NCBI GenBank assembly: GCA_019118525.1
Contig: DWYV01000022.1
Span: forward strand, 1-64,000
DNA from: Candidatus Bariatricus faecipullorum
GTDB lineage: Bacteria > Bacillota > Clostridia > Lachnospirales > Lachnospiraceae
Direction of reading: 5' to 3'
Length of the DNA stretch: 64,000 bases
Positions 7,850 to 17,074 of the stretch are shown piece after piece. How positions within the stretch are numbered: position 1 is the stretch's first letter; every line of letters begins with the position of its first letter. The notes under the pieces are model-generated. The model was not told the origin of the DNA. It did not search any database and saw only the letters and a list, made by a program, of their open reading frames with translations. A program made the position numbers and the translations under genes.

Positions 7850-9241
7850 CTACCACTCAAACTTCTTTTCGAAGTAGGTTTTCAGGTCGCTGATTTTGAT
7901 ACGTTCCTGTTCCATGGTATCACGGTCACGGACGGTTACGGCGCCGTCTTCTTCGGACTCAAAGTCATAGGTCACGCAGAAGGGGGTTCCGATTTCGTCC
8001 TGCCGGCGGTATCTCTTTCCGATGTTGCCTCTGTCGTCGTACTCGCAGTTGTAGTATTTGCTCAGCTCGGCATAAATTTTCTCTGCGCCTTCATTCAGCT
8101 TCTTGGAAAGGGGAAGGACGCCGATTTTTACCGGAGCCAGCTGGGGATGGAAGTGGAGCACGGTACGTTTGTCTCCTCCCTCCAGCTCTTCCTCATCGTA
8201 TGCGCTGCAGAGGAAGGCCAGCACTACCCGGTCTGCGCCGAGAGACGGCTCAATGACATACGGAATGTATTTTTCTTTTGTCTCATCGTCAAAATAGCTC
8301 ATATCCTGGCCGGACACATTCTGGTGCTGGGTCAGGTCAAAGTCCGTCCGGTCTGCAATACCCCAGAGTTCGCCCCAGCCAAAGGGGAATAAGAACTCTA
8401 CGTCTGTAGTGGCCTTGCTGTAATGGGACAGTTCTTCTTTTTCATGGTCACGGTAGCGGACTTCCTCATCTTTCATGCCAAGAGAATACAGCCAGTTCAG
8501 GCAGAAATTCTTCCAGTAGTCAAACCATTCCAGGTCTGTATCCGGTTTGCAGAAGAATTCCAGCTCCATCTGCTCAAATTCTCTTGTTCGGAAAGTGAAG
8601 TTACCCGGTGTAATCTCATTCCGGAAAGATTTTCCAATCTGGCCGATACCAAAGGGCAGTTTTTTCCGGGAAGTACGCTGTACATTTTTAAAGTTTACAA
8701 AAATACCCTGGGCGGTCTCCGGTCTTAAATACACTACGTTTTTTGCGTCCTCGGTTACACCCTGGAAAGTTTTAAACATCAGATTAAACTCTCTGATTTC
8801 TGTAAAATTGTGTTTCCCGCAGGTGGGGCAGGGAATCTCGTTTTCTTTGATAAACGCTTCCATCTGTTCATGGGACCATCCGTCAATACTGTCGGGAAGA
8901 CTGATGCCGTTTTCCTTTGCATAGTCTTCAATCAACTTGTCGGCACGGAACCGTTCGTGGCATTCCTTACAGTCCATCAGCGGGTCGCTGAAGCTGCCCA
9001 GATGTCCGGACGCAACCCAGGTCTGGGGATTCATCAGAATCGCGCAGTCCACTCCCACATTGTAGGGGTTCTCCTGGATAAACTTTTTCCACCAGGCTCT
9101 CTTTACGTTATTTTTCAGCTCCACTCCGAGATTTCCATAATCCCAGGTGTTGGCAAGACCGCCGTAGATTTCGGACCCCGGATACACAAAGCCTCTTGAT
9201 TTCGCCAGAGCTACGATTTTCTCCATTGTCTTTTCTGCCAT
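7850..9241 (-). CDS. glyS: Glycyl-tRNA synthetase (class II, homodimeric type)
   Basis: This cytoplasmic enzyme charges tRNA-Gly. Class II motif 2 is seen in [19 protein letters not shown] near residue 215, and motif 3 in [11 protein letters not shown] near 350. A C-terminal anticodon-binding domain (about 365-463) contains [10 protein letters not shown]. It is the single-chain eukaryote/archaeal-like type rather than the alpha2beta2 GlyQ/GlyS type. The start is placed at ATG 9241 because GGAGGACGG lies 6 nt upstream; the in-frame ATG at 9256 is part of that site. It has its own near-consensus promoter. The ~90-nt leader lacks a T-box sequence, so T-box control is not supported. Confidence 0.95.
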   Translation of the reverse strand: MAEKTMEKIVALAKSRGFVYPGSEIYGGLANTWDYGNLGVELKNNVKRAWWKKFIQENPYNVGVDCAILMNPQTWVASGHLGSFSDPLMDCKECHERFRADKLIEDYAKENGISLPDSIDGWSHEQMEAFIKENEIPCPTCGKHNFTEIREFNLMFKTFQGVTEDAKNVVYLRPETAQGIFVNFKNVQRTSRKKLPFGIGQIGKSFRNEITPGNFTFRTREFEQMELEFFCKPDTDLEWFDYWKNFCLNWLYSLGMKDEEVRYRDHEKEELSHYSKATTDVEFLFPFGWGELWGIADRTDFDLTQHQNVSGQDMSYFDDETKEKYIPYVIEPSLGADRVVLAFLCSAYDEEELEGGDKRTVLHFHPQLAPVKIGVLPLSKKLNEGAEKIYAELSKYYNCEYDDRGNIGKRYRRQDEIGTPFCVTYDFESEEDGAVTVRDRDTMEQERIKISDLKTYFEKKFEW

Positions 9242-9346
9242 ATTGCCGTCCTCCATTCTCTTTTCATTGCCGCAGTCCAGATAGAAAGTCCCGATAAATC
9301 TTCTGGTCTATAGATATTTTTAATACCTGTCTCTGCGAATGTAATT

Positions 9347-9375
9347 ATTATACAGACTGCCGCCATATTTTTCAA
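9347..9375 (-). promoter_or_regulatory. Promoter of glyS
   Basis: TTGAAA (9375-9370) and TATAAT (9352-9347) are spaced by exactly 17 nt on the minus strand, about 100 nt upstream of the glyS start. Confidence 0.8.
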
Positions 9376-9476
9376 GCAGAAGTCCTGAATTTAGCAGGAC
9401 CGGCACCATTTTCGGCAGACCTGGCCCTGGTTTTGTTATGATTTCCAGACTCGCCCGCGAGTCCTGCCGCCCGTTC

Positions 9477-10229
9477 TTATGTATGCGCCTCCATTTCCTC
9501 CAGAATCTCCAGAGAATGAAAATGCCGGCCTACATACCGTTCCAGATACCGCTCTGTCACCTGGTCCAGTTCTGCCAGCACTTCCTCTTTCAGGGTAAAC
9601 GTATAAAGCTTTTCCACGGGCGTCACTGCGATAAACTGCAGGGCATAGAGTACGGACGGATGCAGAGGGATGGCATCCGGCGCCTTCCCGGCGCAGTTTG
9701 GGCATACCAGGCCGCCCCGGCTGACGCTGAACAGTCCGCTGCCCCCTTCGGCGCCGCAGGAAACACAGTTCAGCACCTGAGGACCCTCTCCGTTAATCGT
9801 TACGGCCTTCAGTTCAAATATCCGTCTGACAAGACGCAGGGGGATGGTCCGTTTTGCCAGGGCCCGCAGGGTCTGGTAAAGAAGCTTCAGCATCTCTGTC
9901 TCATCGTTTTCCTCCCGGGTATACCAGGCAGCGAATTCCAGAAAATAGAACCCGTAGCAGGCCGCTTCAAAGTCCGTCCGAAACTCCGGAAAATACTGGG
10001 AAATCTCTGCCGACTGTATCGTGTAGGAACTGCGTCCTTCAAAAAGCTGAAACTGTCCGAAGCAGCAGGGAGCCGTGACGCCTGCCAGATGGCTCTGGGG
10101 GCGTCTGGCGCCTTTGGCAAAAGCCGCTATTTTCCCGTGCTCTTTTGTCAACATTACAATCCGTTTGTCATACTCGCCCACTGGCGTGGCTGACAGAATC
10201 ATCCCCGTCACTGAAATGACCTGACTCAC
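9477..10229 (-). CDS. recO: DNA repair protein RecO
   Basis: RecO acts with RecF and RecR to load RecA on SSB-coated gaps. The N-terminal OB-fold (about residues 1-80) contains YDKRIVMLTKEHGKIAAFAKGARRP. A helical region follows, then a zinc-binding cluster CVSC...CPNC near residues 150-180. Length is about 250 residues, as usual. The GTG at 10229 starts VSQVISVTG, has GGAG 9 nt upstream, and fits the family N-terminus best. ATG codons at 10244 and 10238 are in frame but lack a good site. The start lies inside the upstream YqzL-like gene, so the two are probably translationally coupled. Confidence 0.92.
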   Translation of the reverse strand: MSQVISVTGMILSATPVGEYDKRIVMLTKEHGKIAAFAKGARRPQSHLAGVTAPCCFGQFQLFEGRSSYTIQSAEISQYFPEFRTDFEAACYGFYFLEFAAWYTREENDETEMLKLLYQTLRALAKRTIPLRLVRRIFELKAVTINGEGPQVLNCVSCGAEGGSGLFSVSRGGLVCPNCAGKAPDAIPLHPSVLYALQFIAVTPVEKLYTFTLKEEVLAELDQVTERYLERYVGRHFHSLEILEEMEAHT

Positions 10230-10344
10230 GTTTTTCATCTCCATACCGATTTAGAATTTTCCGGCAGATTTCCATCCCTTTGTAACAGAGATAGTCCTCC
10301 ACCTTCCCGGTCTGCGTAAACCGCTCCCAGTACTGCTGTTCCAT
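10168..10344 (-). CDS. YqzL-like small protein
   Basis: A 58-residue protein with the pattern W..F..TG.VEDYL.YK at its N-terminus (WERFTQTGKVEDYLCYK). This resembles the short YqzL proteins that sit between era and recO in Bacillus. ATG 10344 follows GGGGTG. The C-terminal half is polar and looks less constrained. It overlaps recO by about 60 nt in another frame. Function is unknown. The call rests on the position between era and recO plus the short motif, and I could not test it by alignment. Confidence 0.7.
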   Translation of the reverse strand: MEQQYWERFTQTGKVEDYLCYKGMEICRKILNRYGDEKRESGHFSDGDDSVSHASGRV

Positions 10345-10462
10345 ATCCGTCACCCCGGTTTCCCTTTTCTTTTGCTTTGACATTAGCATGTCCCGGCCTG
10401 GAAAACCTATACTGCGAAATATCTGCCAGCAGTTTTTTCCCGGAATCCCTTGACAGCGCCTG

Positions 10463-11359
10463 CTATTCCTCTTCCTGATAACCGAAGTTCTTAATGAGAA
10501 AATCGCTGTCTCTCCAGTCTTTTTTCACTTTTACCCAGAGCTGCAGATTGACTTTGCAGTCCAGAAGCCGCTCTATCTCATAGCGGGCATTGCTGCCGAT
10601 TTTTTTCAGCATGGCGCCCTGTTTTCCGATGATAATTCCCTTGTGGGAGTCTTTTTCACAGATAATGGTTGCCTCAATATCCATCAGTTTTTTCCGCCGC
10701 TTCATGGATTCGATGGACACTGCGATTCCGTGGGGAATTTCTTCGTTCAGTGCATGAAGGGCTTTTTCCCGGATAAGCTCTGCCACTATCTGCCGCTCCG
10801 GCTGGTCTGTTATGGTATCCTCGTCGTAAAACTGAGGCCCGTAAGGAAGGTATTTCATAATGACCTTCAGAAGTTCGTCCGTATTATCCCCGGTTCTGGC
10901 GGACACTGGTACAATGTCCGCAAACGGGTAGACTTCGTTATATTTTGCAATGCAGGGCAGAAGTTCTTCTTTTTTTACGGTATCGGATTTATTGATGACC
11001 AGTACCACCGGAGTTTTTGTCTTTTTCAGCTGTTCCACGATATGCTGTTCTCCGGCGCCGATAAAGGTGGACGGCTCCACCAGCCAGAGCACGACATCCA
11101 CTTCATTCAGTGTCCGCTCCGCCACATGCACCATATACTCGCCCAGTTTATTTTTGGCTTTATGGATTCCCGGGGTGTCCACGAAGACAATCTGTCCTTC
11201 TTCGGTGGTCAGCACCGTCTGTATCCGATTCCGGGTCGTCTGGGGCTTCCGGGAGGTAATGGCTATTTTCTGGCCAATCAGATAATTCATCAGGGTGGAC
11301 TTTCCCACGTTGGGCCGTCCAATCAGGGTCACAAACCCGGATCTATAGTTTTCTTTCAT
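10463..11359 (-). CDS. era: GTPase Era
   Basis: Era binds GTP and the 3' end of 16S rRNA during 30S maturation. G1 is GRPNVGKST (residues ~14-22), G3 is DTPG near 60, and G4 is NKSD near 120. A C-terminal KH RNA-binding domain includes VIIGKQGAMLKKIG-like residues (seen as GIIIGKQGAMLKKIG) near 245. Its 298 residues are typical. ATG 11359 follows GAGAGG. It is upstream of the yqzL-like gene and recO, the common Firmicutes order. Confidence 0.96.
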   Translation of the reverse strand: MKENYRSGFVTLIGRPNVGKSTLMNYLIGQKIAITSRKPQTTRNRIQTVLTTEEGQIVFVDTPGIHKAKNKLGEYMVHVAERTLNEVDVVLWLVEPSTFIGAGEQHIVEQLKKTKTPVVLVINKSDTVKKEELLPCIAKYNEVYPFADIVPVSARTGDNTDELLKVIMKYLPYGPQFYDEDTITDQPERQIVAELIREKALHALNEEIPHGIAVSIESMKRRKKLMDIEATIICEKDSHKGIIIGKQGAMLKKIGSNARYEIERLLDCKVNLQLWVKVKKDWRDSDFLIKNFGYQEEE

Positions 11360-11389
11360 CTTCGTTTTCCTCTCTGTCTGTTCTTCCTT

Positions 11390-14314
11390 TTACAGAAGGT
11401 CCGTCACCACATCAAAGACTTCTTCTGCCGCTTCCACCTTTGCCTCGTTTCCGATAACACAAATCTGATTCGCCCCGAGGACGGCTTCTGCCACGTCTGC
11501 CAGGGCGCGGATATCCTCCTGGCCGGCGTCCAGAATCTCTGCTCTCTCTTTTCGTATCATGTCCATCGTGACATGGTTCATATAAAGGTTCAGGGACCGG
11601 TCTCCTTTTGCGGAAGGGGTCAGAGGCTGGTCAATGCCGCTGATGGTGCCGATTATATACTTTGTCATGTCCCGCTCGCTGACAGTGAAATTTCTCAGAT
11701 AATCCGGAACGCCCCGGTATACGTCCAGGGTGTTTTCCAGGTTCGGGTCGCGGTAGGACACGAAGTATCCCTCGCCCAGACGGTTAAAACTGCTCATACA
11801 GCCGTAGGCTCCGCCTTTTACCCGAAGGTTTATCCAGAGGTAATCATAGCTCATAATGACTTTCAGAATCTGCAGGGCGCCGGTATATTCCTTTCCTGCG
11901 TCGATAAAGTTCCCTGCCTGGGCCACAAACTGTATCTTGGAAGAGGTTTTAAATCCTTCGTTTTCATGAACACAGTGAAGCACGCAGGCGCTTTCCGGCT
12001 TCCGCTCCGGCGCCAGGGCCCTGTTCAGTTTATCCAGTTCCTCTTCCAGGCCCGCCAGTCCCTCCCGGGAAGCGGTATAGCTCACCATCATATTTCCCTG
12101 GCGGAACAGCAGGTTCGCCAGGTGTTTCAGATTCTGCACCAGCCGGTCTTTTTCTTCCTCAAACTGTTCCCCGGTCTGTTTTACCACGCGGTAATAACCG
12201 ATTCCGCTGCTTAAGTCTTTAAACCGGGACAGCGGGGACTCATAGGACATGGCCCGCATGGCCGCCACAGAATGTCCCGCTGAGAGGAACCGGCTCTGAA
12301 GCCTGGATCTGGTCATGGCCACAATTTCCTTTAACCGTTTTTCATCTCCCAGTTTTGAGCAGGTGAGAATCTCCTGCATCATGGAGAAGGCAAAAGGAAT
12401 CCGGTCATACAGGGCTTTTGCCTTGATTTCAAAGGTGGCGCGGAATTCTTTTTCTTTTGCCTTTGTCACATCCGGATACATTTCCAGGGAAGTGCCGATT
12501 CCGCCGGTATATCTGTTGATTTCGTTAAACAGTTCACCGTATTCGTAATGTTCGGTATCAATAATGCCAAGAACAGCCTGGAGCAGTCCCACATAGGGAA
12601 GCAGCTCTTCCGGCACGTCGGCCAGGTCAAACAGCAGGTCCAGATAACCAATGCCGTTGGTCTCTATTTCATGGAAAATTACGGGCACACCGGCCAGTTC
12701 CATCTCTTCATTATAGAAGGGTGCCGGTTCCCGGGAAATATCCTCTCTTTTCAGCACCGGGATTTTTTCCAGGTCTTCCGGACTGTCCGGAGCATCCTGA
12801 TAGGCCTGCAGATTCCGGGTGTCTTCCACCAGCTTCTGGATTTCTTCTTTACTTAATCCTTCTTTGTATTCCTGGAGGCGCTGATGAAGTTCCGCGTCCA
12901 GACGGGCCGTCCTGCCCTTTTCCGGAAGAACCGTCACCAGGGCGCCATGGGTATTATCCAGCAGGTACTTCTGTATCAGTTCCTCAAAATAACGGCCTTC
13001 CACCTGTTCTTTCAGGAATGCGAAGGTGTCCAGCGCCTCCACATGAAGGAAGGGGCTGTTTTCATCATAAAGCCAGCTGTCAAAAATCTGAAGGCCGTAC
13101 ATCAGCCCTTTTGGATAACCGCCGAAATCCGCCTCCCGGTACCGGAATTCGTGGTAGTTGATTCCGGCCTGCAGGGCCTTTTTGTCGATTCCGTTCTTCA
13201 TCAGACTTTCCAGAGTCTCTTCAATGACTTTTACGAAGGTCTCCTTCTGGTCCGGATTGGCATTTTTCGCAATCACGGAAAAAACCGGCTGATAGATACC
13301 GTTATCATAGGAACCGGTAATATCCTTCCCCACTCCAGCGTCCAGCAGGGCCTTTTTCAGCGGCGCCCCCGGCGCGGAAAGCAGGGCATAATCCAGAATC
13401 TCAAAAGCCAGATACAGTTCTCTGTCCAGGGAAGTGCCAATCACCTTGTTGTAGGAAAGGAAGGTGTTATCCTCCTCGGATTCATTGCCTGCTATGGAAT
13501 ATTTCATGGAAACATCCCGCATTTTATCAAAAGGTTTCTGAAGGGCAATCTCCGACTCCACTTCCTGGGCATCGTATTCGGACAGATATTCCCGGTCCAG
13601 CCAGTTCAGTTTTTCTTCCATATCCATATCCCCGTAAAGGTAGATATAGCTGTTGGAAGGATGATAGTATTTCCGGTGAAAATCCAGGTATGCCTTGTAG
13701 GTGAGAGAGGGAATCTCATCCGGGTCCCCGCCGGATTCATTGCCGTAAGTGGTATCCGGGAATAGGGCATGCTGTATTTCGCGGTCCAGCACACCGTCCG
13801 GAGAGGAAAATGCCCCCTTCATCTCGTTGTAAACCACACCGTTGTATTCCAGGTTCGCTTCCTCGTTTTCCAGGCGGTAGCTCCAGCCTTCCTGGCGGAA
13901 GATTTCCTCATGCTGGTAAATATTCGGGTGCAGGACTGCGTCCATGTAAACGTCCATCAGGTTCTGAAAATCTTTGTCGTTGCAGCTTGCCACCGGATAC
14001 ACAGTTTTATCCGGATAGGTCATGGCATTCAGAAAGGTATTCAGGGAACCTTTTACCAGTTCCACAAAGGGGTCCTTTGCCGGGAATTTCCGGGAACCGC
14101 AGAGCACGGTATGCTCCATGATGTGGGGTACTCCCGTGTTGTCCGGAGCCGGCGTCCGAAACCCGATGCTGAACACTTTGTTGTCATCCTCATTGGAAAG
14201 CAGAACCAGACGGGCGCCGCTTTTTTTATGCCGCAGAAGCGCTCCGTCGGATTTCAGATCCGGGAGATACCGGTGCTCCAGAATTTCATACGCGTTTATA
14301 TTTGTTAAATTCAT
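11390..14314 (-). CDS. M16C insulinase-family zinc protease (presequence-protease-like)
   Basis: A large 974-residue protein with the inverted zinc motif HxxEH seen as HIMEHTVLCG near residue 65, and a downstream glutamate region (NEMKGAFSSPDG) typical of family M16C. Two homologous halves form a closed chamber in known structures of PreP-type enzymes, which degrade peptides. AAGGAGG lies 8 nt before ATG 14314. It is the first gene of the leftward era/recO group, with a recognisable promoter. The cytoplasmic location is inferred from the lack of a signal peptide. Confidence 0.92.
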   Translation of the reverse strand: MNLTNINAYEILEHRYLPDLKSDGALLRHKKSGARLVLLSNEDDNKVFSIGFRTPAPDNTGVPHIMEHTVLCGSRKFPAKDPFVELVKGSLNTFLNAMTYPDKTVYPVASCNDKDFQNLMDVYMDAVLHPNIYQHEEIFRQEGWSYRLENEEANLEYNGVVYNEMKGAFSSPDGVLDREIQHALFPDTTYGNESGGDPDEIPSLTYKAYLDFHRKYYHPSNSYIYLYGDMDMEEKLNWLDREYLSEYDAQEVESEIALQKPFDKMRDVSMKYSIAGNESEEDNTFLSYNKVIGTSLDRELYLAFEILDYALLSAPGAPLKKALLDAGVGKDITGSYDNGIYQPVFSVIAKNANPDQKETFVKVIEETLESLMKNGIDKKALQAGINYHEFRYREADFGGYPKGLMYGLQIFDSWLYDENSPFLHVEALDTFAFLKEQVEGRYFEELIQKYLLDNTHGALVTVLPEKGRTARLDAELHQRLQEYKEGLSKEEIQKLVEDTRNLQAYQDAPDSPEDLEKIPVLKREDISREPAPFYNEEMELAGVPVIFHEIETNGIGYLDLLFDLADVPEELLPYVGLLQAVLGIIDTEHYEYGELFNEINRYTGGIGTSLEMYPDVTKAKEKEFRATFEIKAKALYDRIPFAFSMMQEILTCSKLGDEKRLKEIVAMTRSRLQSRFLSAGHSVAAMRAMSYESPLSRFKDLSSGIGYYRVVKQTGEQFEEEKDRLVQNLKHLANLLFRQGNMMVSYTASREGLAGLEEELDKLNRALAPERKPESACVLHCVHENEGFKTSSKIQFVAQAGNFIDAGKEYTGALQILKVIMSYDYLWINLRVKGGAYGCMSSFNRLGEGYFVSYRDPNLENTLDVYRGVPDYLRNFTVSERDMTKYIIGTISGIDQPLTPSAKGDRSLNLYMNHVTMDMIRKERAEILDAGQEDIRALADVAEAVLGANQICVIGNEAKVEAAEEVFDVVTDLL

Positions 14315-14348
14315 GCTGAACTCCTCCTTAAAAACGTCTCCACCTGCT

Positions 14349-14377
14349 ATTTTACACAGTTCTTCCTTTTCCTACAA
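14349..14377 (-). promoter_or_regulatory. Probable promoter of the M16C-era-recO transcription unit
   Basis: TTGTAG (14377-14372) and TAAAAT (14354-14349) are 17 nt apart on the minus strand, about 35 nt upstream of the protease start. Confidence 0.55.
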
Positions 14378-14441
14378 GGGATTTTCCCTGCCTTTTCTGA
14401 AATCCCTCCGCTTTTGGCGGTCTGCCCGCTTTACCGGACGC

Positions 14442-14471
14442 TTGACACCACCCGGGAAGGTATTCTATACT
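14442..14471 (+). promoter_or_regulatory. Promoter of pyrC
   Basis: TTGACA (14442-14447) and TATACT (14466-14471) are separated by 18 nt. The implied leader is about 97 nt long, contains short hairpins, and could hold pyrimidine-responsive control. No known attenuator was recognised. Confidence 0.75.
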
Positions 14472-14574
14472 TTTTCCAGAACAAAGCGTTCCGCCCGCAG
14501 AATTTTTGCTCCGGCGCGGCCGCTTTCGCGACAGATTCCGGCTTTCCGGGAAAAACCGAAAAAGGAGTACCACT

Positions 14575-15828
14575 ATGATTATCAGAAACAGTACTGTGCT
14601 GGATCCCGCCAGCGGTCTTTACGCAAAAAGGGATATCCGGACAGAAAAGGGACGGATTCAGGAGGTGGCCGAAGTTCTCACTCCGGCAGAGGGAGAGGAG
14701 GTTCTGGACGCTTCCGGTCTTACCACTGCACCGGGACTTATTGATACCCATGTTCACTTCCGGGATCCCGGCTTCACCTACAAGGAAACCCTTCACACCG
14801 GCGCCCTGGCTGCCGCCGCCGGTGGATTTACTTCCGTCATTTGTATGGCCAATACTTCTCCCGTGGTGGACCAGGTTTCCGTTCTGCAGGACATTCTGGA
14901 ACGGGCCAAAAAGGAAACTATCCATATCTATCAGGCGGCTTCTGTCTCCCTTGGTCTGAAGGGGCAGGATGCGGTGGACATGACCGCCCTGAAGGAGGCC
15001 GGTGCCTGCGGTTTTACTGACGATGGAATTCCGCTTACAAATGCCGCTTTCTGCTATGAGGCCATGTGTCAGGCGGCAAAGCTGAATCTTCCCATCAGCC
15101 TTCACGAGGAGGACCCGTCCTTTATCCGGAATAACGGTATCAGCCACGGGGAGATTTCCGGCAGACTGGGCGTTTACGGCTCTCCCTCCATTGCCGAGGA
15201 ATCCCTGGTGGCCAGAGACTGTCTGCTGGCTTTAAAATCCGGGGCGGTCGTCGTGATTCAGCACATCAGCTCCGGGCTTTCCGTAGAACTGGTGCGGACG
15301 TTCCGGAAACTGGGTGCAAAGCTTCACGCCGAGGCCACACCTCATCATTTTACCCTGACAGAAGAGGCTCTTCTGGAACACGGCTCCCTGGCCAAAATGA
15401 ATCCTCCTCTTCGTACGGAGGAAGACCGGCAGGCTATTATCCGGGGTCTGGCCGACGGAACCATCGACCTGATTGCCACGGACCACGCTCCCCACAGTGC
15501 AGAAGAAAAAGCCCGTCCCCTGACCGCCGCCCCAAGCGGCATCATCGGACTGGAAACCTCCCTGGCTCTTGGCATTACCTCCCTGGTTCGCCCAGGACAC
15601 CTGACTCTGCCACAGCTTCTGGAAAAAATGACGGTCAATCCCGCCAGACTTTATCACCTGAGTGCCGGGCGCATTGCACCCGGCATGCCTGCGGACCTGG
15701 TTCTCTTCGACCCTGACGAGGCCTGGATACCACAAACCTACGCTTCCCTTTCCTCCAACTCTCCCTTCACCGGGAAGAAGCTGTTCGGGAAAGTGAAGTA
15801 TACGATATGCGAAGGAAAAATTGTCTAA
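14575..15828 (+). CDS. pyrC: Dihydroorotase
   Basis: This type I dihydroorotase cyclises N-carbamoyl-aspartate to dihydroorotate in pyrimidine synthesis. Metal-ligand motif DTHVHFRDPG is near residue 60, with the carbamylated-lysine region and histidines QHIS and ATPHHF near 230-260, and the catalytic Asp in IATDHAPHS near 305. Its 417 residues fit the family. ATG 14575 follows AAAGGAG. It is transcribed alone and rightwards from its own promoter, and its stop codon lies within the palindrome at 15828-15881. Other pyr genes are absent nearby. Confidence 0.95.
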   Translation: MIIRNSTVLDPASGLYAKRDIRTEKGRIQEVAEVLTPAEGEEVLDASGLTTAPGLIDTHVHFRDPGFTYKETLHTGALAAAAGGFTSVICMANTSPVVDQVSVLQDILERAKKETIHIYQAASVSLGLKGQDAVDMTALKEAGACGFTDDGIPLTNAAFCYEAMCQAAKLNLPISLHEEDPSFIRNNGISHGEISGRLGVYGSPSIAEESLVARDCLLALKSGAVVVIQHISSGLSVELVRTFRKLGAKLHAEATPHHFTLTEEALLEHGSLAKMNPPLRTEEDRQAIIRGLADGTIDLIATDHAPHSAEEKARPLTAAPSGIIGLETSLALGITSLVRPGHLTLPQLLEKMTVNPARLYHLSAGRIAPGMPADLVLFDPDEAWIPQTYASLSSNSPFTGKKLFGKVKYTICEGKIV

Positions 15829-15881
15829 ATTGTATAGGGGGACGGGTACCGGCCAGCCGGTACCCGTCCCCCTATACAATT
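15828..15881. repeat. Palindromic repeat, family A, copy 2 (perfect 26-bp arms)
   Basis: A perfect inverted repeat: each arm is 26 nt, starting AATTGTATAGGGGG, with the core GGGACGGGTACCGGC and a 2-nt centre CA. The left end overlaps the last base of the pyrC stop codon. The right end overlaps the stop codon of the convergent eda gene. The stem can form in both transcripts, so it probably serves as a bidirectional 3' end. Compare 23-72 and 26063-26096. Confidence 0.95.
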
Positions 15882-16503
15882 AAACTAATTCTGCGGCTTC
15901 TCTGGTAAGCCGTTTTATTTCCTCAAAATTTCCTTCCCGAATCAGGGTGTCTTTTACCATCCAGGTGCCGCCGCAGGCGAAAATGCTTTCCACGGCAAGG
16001 TAGTCTTTTACGTTTGCCGGGTTCACACCGCCTGTGGGCATAAACTTCATCTGAAAATAGGGTGCGGACAGTGCCCTGATAGCTGGAATCCCGCCGTTTA
16101 CTTCGGCCGGGAAAAATTTTACGGCTTTCAGCCCCAGATCCATGGCTTTTTCTATCTCACTGGCCGTGGCCACTCCGGGAAATACCGGAATGTCTTTCTC
16201 CTGGCAGTACTCGACGGTTTTCGGATTCAGGCCCGGGCTTACGATAAACTCGGCCCCGGCCTCCATGGCTTCGTCCACCTGGCTGCAGGTCAGCACGGTT
16301 CCCGCTCCGACCAGCATATCCGGAAAGGCCTCCTTCATATTTTTAATCGCCTCTGCCGCTGCTTCTGTGCGGAAGGTCACTTCCGCGCAGGGCAGTCCGC
16401 CTTCCACCAGCGCTTCCGCCAGGGGAACGGCGTCTTTCACATCGTCTATTTTTACCACAGGTACAATCTTTATCTTTGCAAACTCTGCTGCTACGTCACG
16501 CAT
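15880..16503 (-). CDS. eda: KDPG / 4-hydroxy-2-oxoglutarate aldolase
   Basis: This class I aldolase cleaves 2-keto-3-deoxy-6-phosphogluconate to pyruvate and glyceraldehyde 3-phosphate. The catalytic Glu is in EVTFRT near residue 42, the Schiff-base Lys in VKFFPAE near 130, and the phosphate-binding motif is PTGGV near 157. Its 207 residues are normal. AAGGAGG precedes ATG 16503. It is the last gene of the lacI-kdgK-hxlA-hxlB-eda operon and, with kdgK, completes the lower Entner-Doudoroff route for hexuronate-derived KDG. Confidence 0.95.
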   Translation of the reverse strand: MRDVAAEFAKIKIVPVVKIDDVKDAVPLAEALVEGGLPCAEVTFRTEAAAEAIKNMKEAFPDMLVGAGTVLTCSQVDEAMEAGAEFIVSPGLNPKTVEYCQEKDIPVFPGVATASEIEKAMDLGLKAVKFFPAEVNGGIPAIRALSAPYFQMKFMPTGGVNPANVKDYLAVESIFACGGTWMVKDTLIREGNFEEIKRLTREAAELV

Positions 16504-16526
16504 CTTTTTTCCTCCTTTTCACCGGT

Positions 16527-17069
16527 TTACCAGTGTGCCTTTGTAGCCGTATCATTGGCCGTATGGTCCCTGCGGCTTAACAGCAGGCACAGGGCGTCCA
16601 GGGTGATGTGAAGGCTCTGGTCAAAAAGAGAGCTCAAAAGCTGCACGGACCCCCGGCTCTCGCCGGTATCGCCTTTGACTGTTCCGGGGATAACCAGCAC
16701 GCTCTCTGCCTCCTCTGCCAGAGGGGACTGGGGTTTGCTGGTTACGGCAATAACCGTACAGCCTTTTTCTGCCGCTTTCTTTGCGTCGCCCACCACCCCG
16801 GCGCTTTTGCCGGAACCGGAAACGCCGATAAACACATCGCCGGCCTCCATGGCAGGCGTGATAGTCTCGCCCACAAAAAAGACCGTATAGCCCAGGTGCA
16901 TCAGCCGCATGGCAAATCCTCTGGCGGAAAAGCCGGAACGGCCTTCCCCTGCCACAAACACCCGGCGGGATTTATCCAGGCGGTCCATCACTGCCTGAAG
17001 CTCCTCTTCTTTTACTTTTCCCATTACATCTTCTATCTCGTCCATAATTGTGCGAAGCACTTCTACCAT
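16527..17069 (-). CDS. hxlB: 6-phospho-3-hexuloisomerase
   Basis: A SIS-domain protein of 180 residues, the size of Hxl isomerases. It contains the phosphosugar-binding stretches VAGEGRSGFSARGFAMRL (residues ~40-57) and GVSGSGKSAG near 83. The family interconverts D-arabino-3-hexulose 6-phosphate and fructose 6-phosphate in the ribulose monophosphate pathway. It lies 5 nt after hxlA, which supports the assignment over other SIS isomerases. The C-terminus is rich in Thr/Ala/His and looks variable. Confidence 0.9.
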   Translation of the reverse strand: MVEVLRTIMDEIEDVMGKVKEEELQAVMDRLDKSRRVFVAGEGRSGFSARGFAMRLMHLGYTVFFVGETITPAMEAGDVFIGVSGSGKSAGVVGDAKKAAEKGCTVIAVTSKPQSPLAEEAESVLVIPGTVKGDTGESRGSVQLLSSLFDQSLHITLDALCLLLSRRDHTANDTATKAHW

Positions 17070-17074
17070 AATCT

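Noticed and set aside
9242..9346. T-box riboswitch in the glyS leader
   Set aside because: The leader is only about 90 nt and lacks the T-box sequence and specifier-loop layout.
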